From: JBOHHM01 sp050725495
GTDB taxonomy: Bacteria > Pseudomonadota > Gammaproteobacteria > Burkholderiales > Burkholderiaceae_C
NCBI GenBank assembly: GCA_050725495.1
Contig: JBOHHM010000325.1
Coordinates: 1-8,169, forward strand
Direction of reading: 5' to 3'
DNA: 8,169 nucleotides
A program made the translations under genes and the position numbers. The notes under the pieces are model-generated. The model worked only from the letters and a program-made list of their open reading frames with translations, was not told the origin of the DNA and did not search any database. This document shows positions 6,898 through 8,169 of the stretch, one piece after another. Each line of letters begins with the position of its first letter. The stretch's first letter is position 1.

Positions 6898-6966
6898 GCG
6901 GGGATGAAAAGCAGGGCCACGAGCAGCGCGCTGGTGCTCGGGGTGCGCGAATGGCATCATCACTAC

Positions 6967-6972
6967 GGAGGT
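6967..6972 (+). promoter_or_regulatory. Shine-Dalgarno that decides the NYN protein start
   Basis: GGAGGT lies 3 bases before the ATG at 6976. The spacing is a little short but the match is perfect. It favours this start over the upstream in-frame ATG at 6904, whose extra 24 residues look unlike a conserved domain. Confidence 0.65.
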
Positions 6973-6975
6973 CAT

Positions 6976-7797
6976 ATGCTCAAGCGCGACAGCAAAGAAG
7001 ACCGTTCGGTGGCCCTGTACTGGGACTTCGAGAACTTGCACGCAAGCCTGTGCGAGGCCCTGCAAGAGGGCGCCTACAGCAAGCAGGACAATCGCTTCAA
7101 GGTGCAGGAGCCGCTGGTCGATGTGCAGGCGGTCGTTGAGCTGGCCGCGTCATTTGGCCCGATTGCGATCAATCGTGCCTACTGCAACTGGCAGTATTTC
7201 GGCCGCTACCGGGATGCCCTGCTGCAAAACGCGGTGGAGCTCATCCAGCTGTTTCCACCCGGCGGGTCGGCCAAGAACGGTGCCGACATCAAGCTGTGCC
7301 TGGACGCCATGGAAGACATTGGCCGCTTCGGCCACATCGGCACCGTCATCATCGTGGGTGGGGACAGCGACTTCATGCCCGTGTCGCAAAAGATCAAGGC
7401 GGCTGGCCGTACCCTGATCGGTGTCGGGGCGCGCAAGACCACCAACCGCCACTGGGCCAAAAGCTGCCACGAGTTCCGCTACTACGAGAGCCTGGTCGAA
7501 AGCCCGGTGGAGCCCGCGCCTGCGTCTGCCAATGCCGCCCAGCAATTGCCGGCCGAGCCTGCCGCGCAGGCCGACCCCGCTGCGGACATCTTCAAGCGCG
7601 CGGTCCGCCTGCTGGCGCAAACCCAGGGCGATGCGTGGGTGAACAAGGCATCGATCTGGCACATGATCAAGCGCTTGGACTCGACCTTTGACCCCAAGGA
7701 ACACGGCCACGCCAATTTCGGGGCCATGGTCAAGGCCTTCGATGCCCTGGTGGAAGTCAAAGACGACGAGTCGGACCAGGTCGTGCGGCTGCGGTAG
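6976..7797 (+). CDS. NYN-domain (PIN-like) putative RNase with C-terminal OST-HTH/LOTUS domain
   Basis: This predicted RNA-processing protein has 273 aa from the ATG at 6976. Residues about 10-172 form a NYN domain, a PIN-like nuclease fold of the LabA/DUF88 type. Its likely acidic metal site is D17 in YWDFEN, D104 in NGADIKL, and D130 and D132 in VGGDSDFMP, so the catalytic set looks intact. A Pro/Ala-rich linker (about 177-203) leads to a C-terminal domain at about 204-273 (IFKRAVRLLAQTQGDAWVN, then SIWHMIKRLDSTFDP and HANFGAMVKAF) that resembles OST-HTH/LOTUS, a proposed RNA-binding winged-helix domain. The NYN plus OST-HTH pairing is known in bacteria and in the eukaryotic MARF1 group. 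The substrate is unknown. It follows the aldo/keto reductase by 78 bases and converges on the exonuclease gene with only 11 bases between their stops. Confidence 0.88.
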   Translation: MLKRDSKEDRSVALYWDFENLHASLCEALQEGAYSKQDNRFKVQEPLVDVQAVVELAASFGPIAINRAYCNWQYFGRYRDALLQNAVELIQLFPPGGSAKNGADIKLCLDAMEDIGRFGHIGTVIIVGGDSDFMPVSQKIKAAGRTLIGVGARKTTNRHWAKSCHEFRYYESLVESPVEPAPASANAAQQLPAEPAAQADPAADIFKRAVRLLAQTQGDAWVNKASIWHMIKRLDSTFDPKEHGHANFGAMVKAFDALVEVKDDESDQVVRLR

Positions 7798-7822
7798 TTG
7801 CCAGGGCTTTAGGGCAGCCGCA
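7784..7822. terminator. Inverted repeat spanning the two convergent stop codons
   Basis: TGCGGCTGC at 7784-7792 pairs perfectly with GCAGCCGCA at 7814-7822 over a 21-base loop that holds the stops of both the NYN gene (+) and the exonuclease gene (-). Such a structure at a convergent junction could end transcripts from both sides. No T-tract follows on either strand, and both arms are coding, reading R-L in each protein, so it may partly be chance. Confidence 0.35.
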
Positions 7823-8169
7823 GCGCGTGGAAAACGCGGATGGCGGCATAGGCGTCATTGGCCGCATAGATCAGCTGTGCTTCGCTCAGGCGCGGGTTGG
7901 CCCAGTTGGAGGTCGTCGCCTTCCTGGATTTGATGAAGCGCCGGTTGAACAGCAGGGCCACGGCGCCCTTGACGCCCATGTCCTTGCGCCAGCCGCGCTG
8001 GCGGAACACGGTGTTCAGCTCCAGCACGTCCACCGGCTCCATGCCCAGCTTGGCTGTAATGCGCTTGCGGTCGTCGCCCAGGCCAAAGCCCGCCTTGGTG
8101 ACGCCGGGCAGGGCCAGCAGTTGCGCTGCCACGGCGCGGCATTCCAGGTCGTGCAGCTGGAAGACCCAG
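7809..8169 (-). CDS. 3'-5' exonuclease domain protein, C-terminal part only
   Basis: This is the 3' part of a gene whose start lies beyond the right edge; 119 whole codons are visible before the TAA at 7811-7809. The fold resembles the DEDD 3'-5' exonuclease family (RNase D / WRN-like). Visible segments are WVFQLHDLE at the edge, TKAGFGLGDDRKRI, VLELNTVFRQRG, MGVKGAVALLFNRRF, and the C-terminal ExoIII-type motif in LIYAANDAYAAIRVF. The Tyr and Asp there fit the DEDDy subtype. The ExoI acidic motif (DxE) would be upstream, out of view, so activity cannot be judged. The GTG at 8132 is internal, since family-like sequence continues before it. RNA or DNA substrate is not determinable. Confidence 0.85.
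   Translation of the reverse strand, partial: WVFQLHDLECRAVAAQLLALPGVTKAGFGLGDDRKRITAKLGMEPVDVLELNTVFRQRGWRKDMGVKGAVALLFNRRFIKSRKATTSNWANPRLSEAQLIYAANDAYAAIRVFHALRLP

Noticed and set aside
6904..6975. A longer NYN protein starting at the ATG at 6904.
   Set aside because: The added 24 residues do not look conserved, and the ATG at 6976 has a perfect GGAGGT just upstream.
5928..7139. A 403-codon plus-strand frame over the aldo/keto reductase.
   Set aside because: Arg/Ala/Gly-rich product in the wrong frame; the overlapping frame has the full catalytic tetrad.
1..8169. Searches by eye for tRNA or rRNA genes, CRISPR repeats, complete insertion sequences and a multi-gene defence island.
   Set aside because: None found. 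Apart from the single hsdR gene, the neighbours look like ordinary chromosomal genes, so I do not claim a new defence system.

Overview
The window is GC-rich and densely coding, with G or C in most third codon positions. It looks like chromosomal DNA of a betaproteobacterium, most likely order Burkholderiales (Comamonadaceae-like). That placement rests on overall composition and on protein types I recall as common there: the coiled-coil HTH regulator, the DUF2889 protein, zinc-finger TrxC and the NYN/OST-HTH protein. It is a judgement from memory, not a search result.

Layout. Bases 1-103 hold no supported gene. Bases 104-3130 (+) encode a type I restriction endonuclease subunit (HsdR) with all motor and nuclease motifs visible. 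It appears to lack about 50 residues at its N-terminus, because the DNA just upstream does not resemble hsdR in any frame. No HsdM or HsdS lies in the window. HsdR converges on a minus-strand tautomerase gene (3196-3585, GTG start exposing Pro-1). The tautomerase is divergent from a plus-strand DUF2889 gene (3698-4300). Bases 4301-4555 contain a stretch with strong coding-type codon periodicity but no good start, possibly a gene remnant. A plus-strand run follows: coiled-coil XRE-type regulator (4556-4984), an unknown protein overlapping it by 4 bases (4981-5325), thioredoxin TrxC (5368-5805), aldo/keto reductase (5881-6897) and a NYN-domain/OST-HTH protein (6976-7797). The last converges on the 3' end of a minus-strand 3'-5' exonuclease that leaves the window at 8169.

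How the genes relate. HsdR is a defence gene at the left edge, and everything to its right looks like ordinary chromosomal genes. The regulator and the unknown protein are probably translationally coupled. TrxC and the aldo/keto reductase both use reducing equivalents but have separate leaders, and the aldo/keto reductase and NYN genes have their own strong Shine-Dalgarno sites, so a single shared pathway is not shown. No gap longer than about 260 bases exists inside the gene array. I do not see a convincing new multi-gene system. The points most worth a second look are the altered 5' end of hsdR, the orphan coding signal at 4302-4481, and the NYN/OST-HTH RNA-processing candidate.
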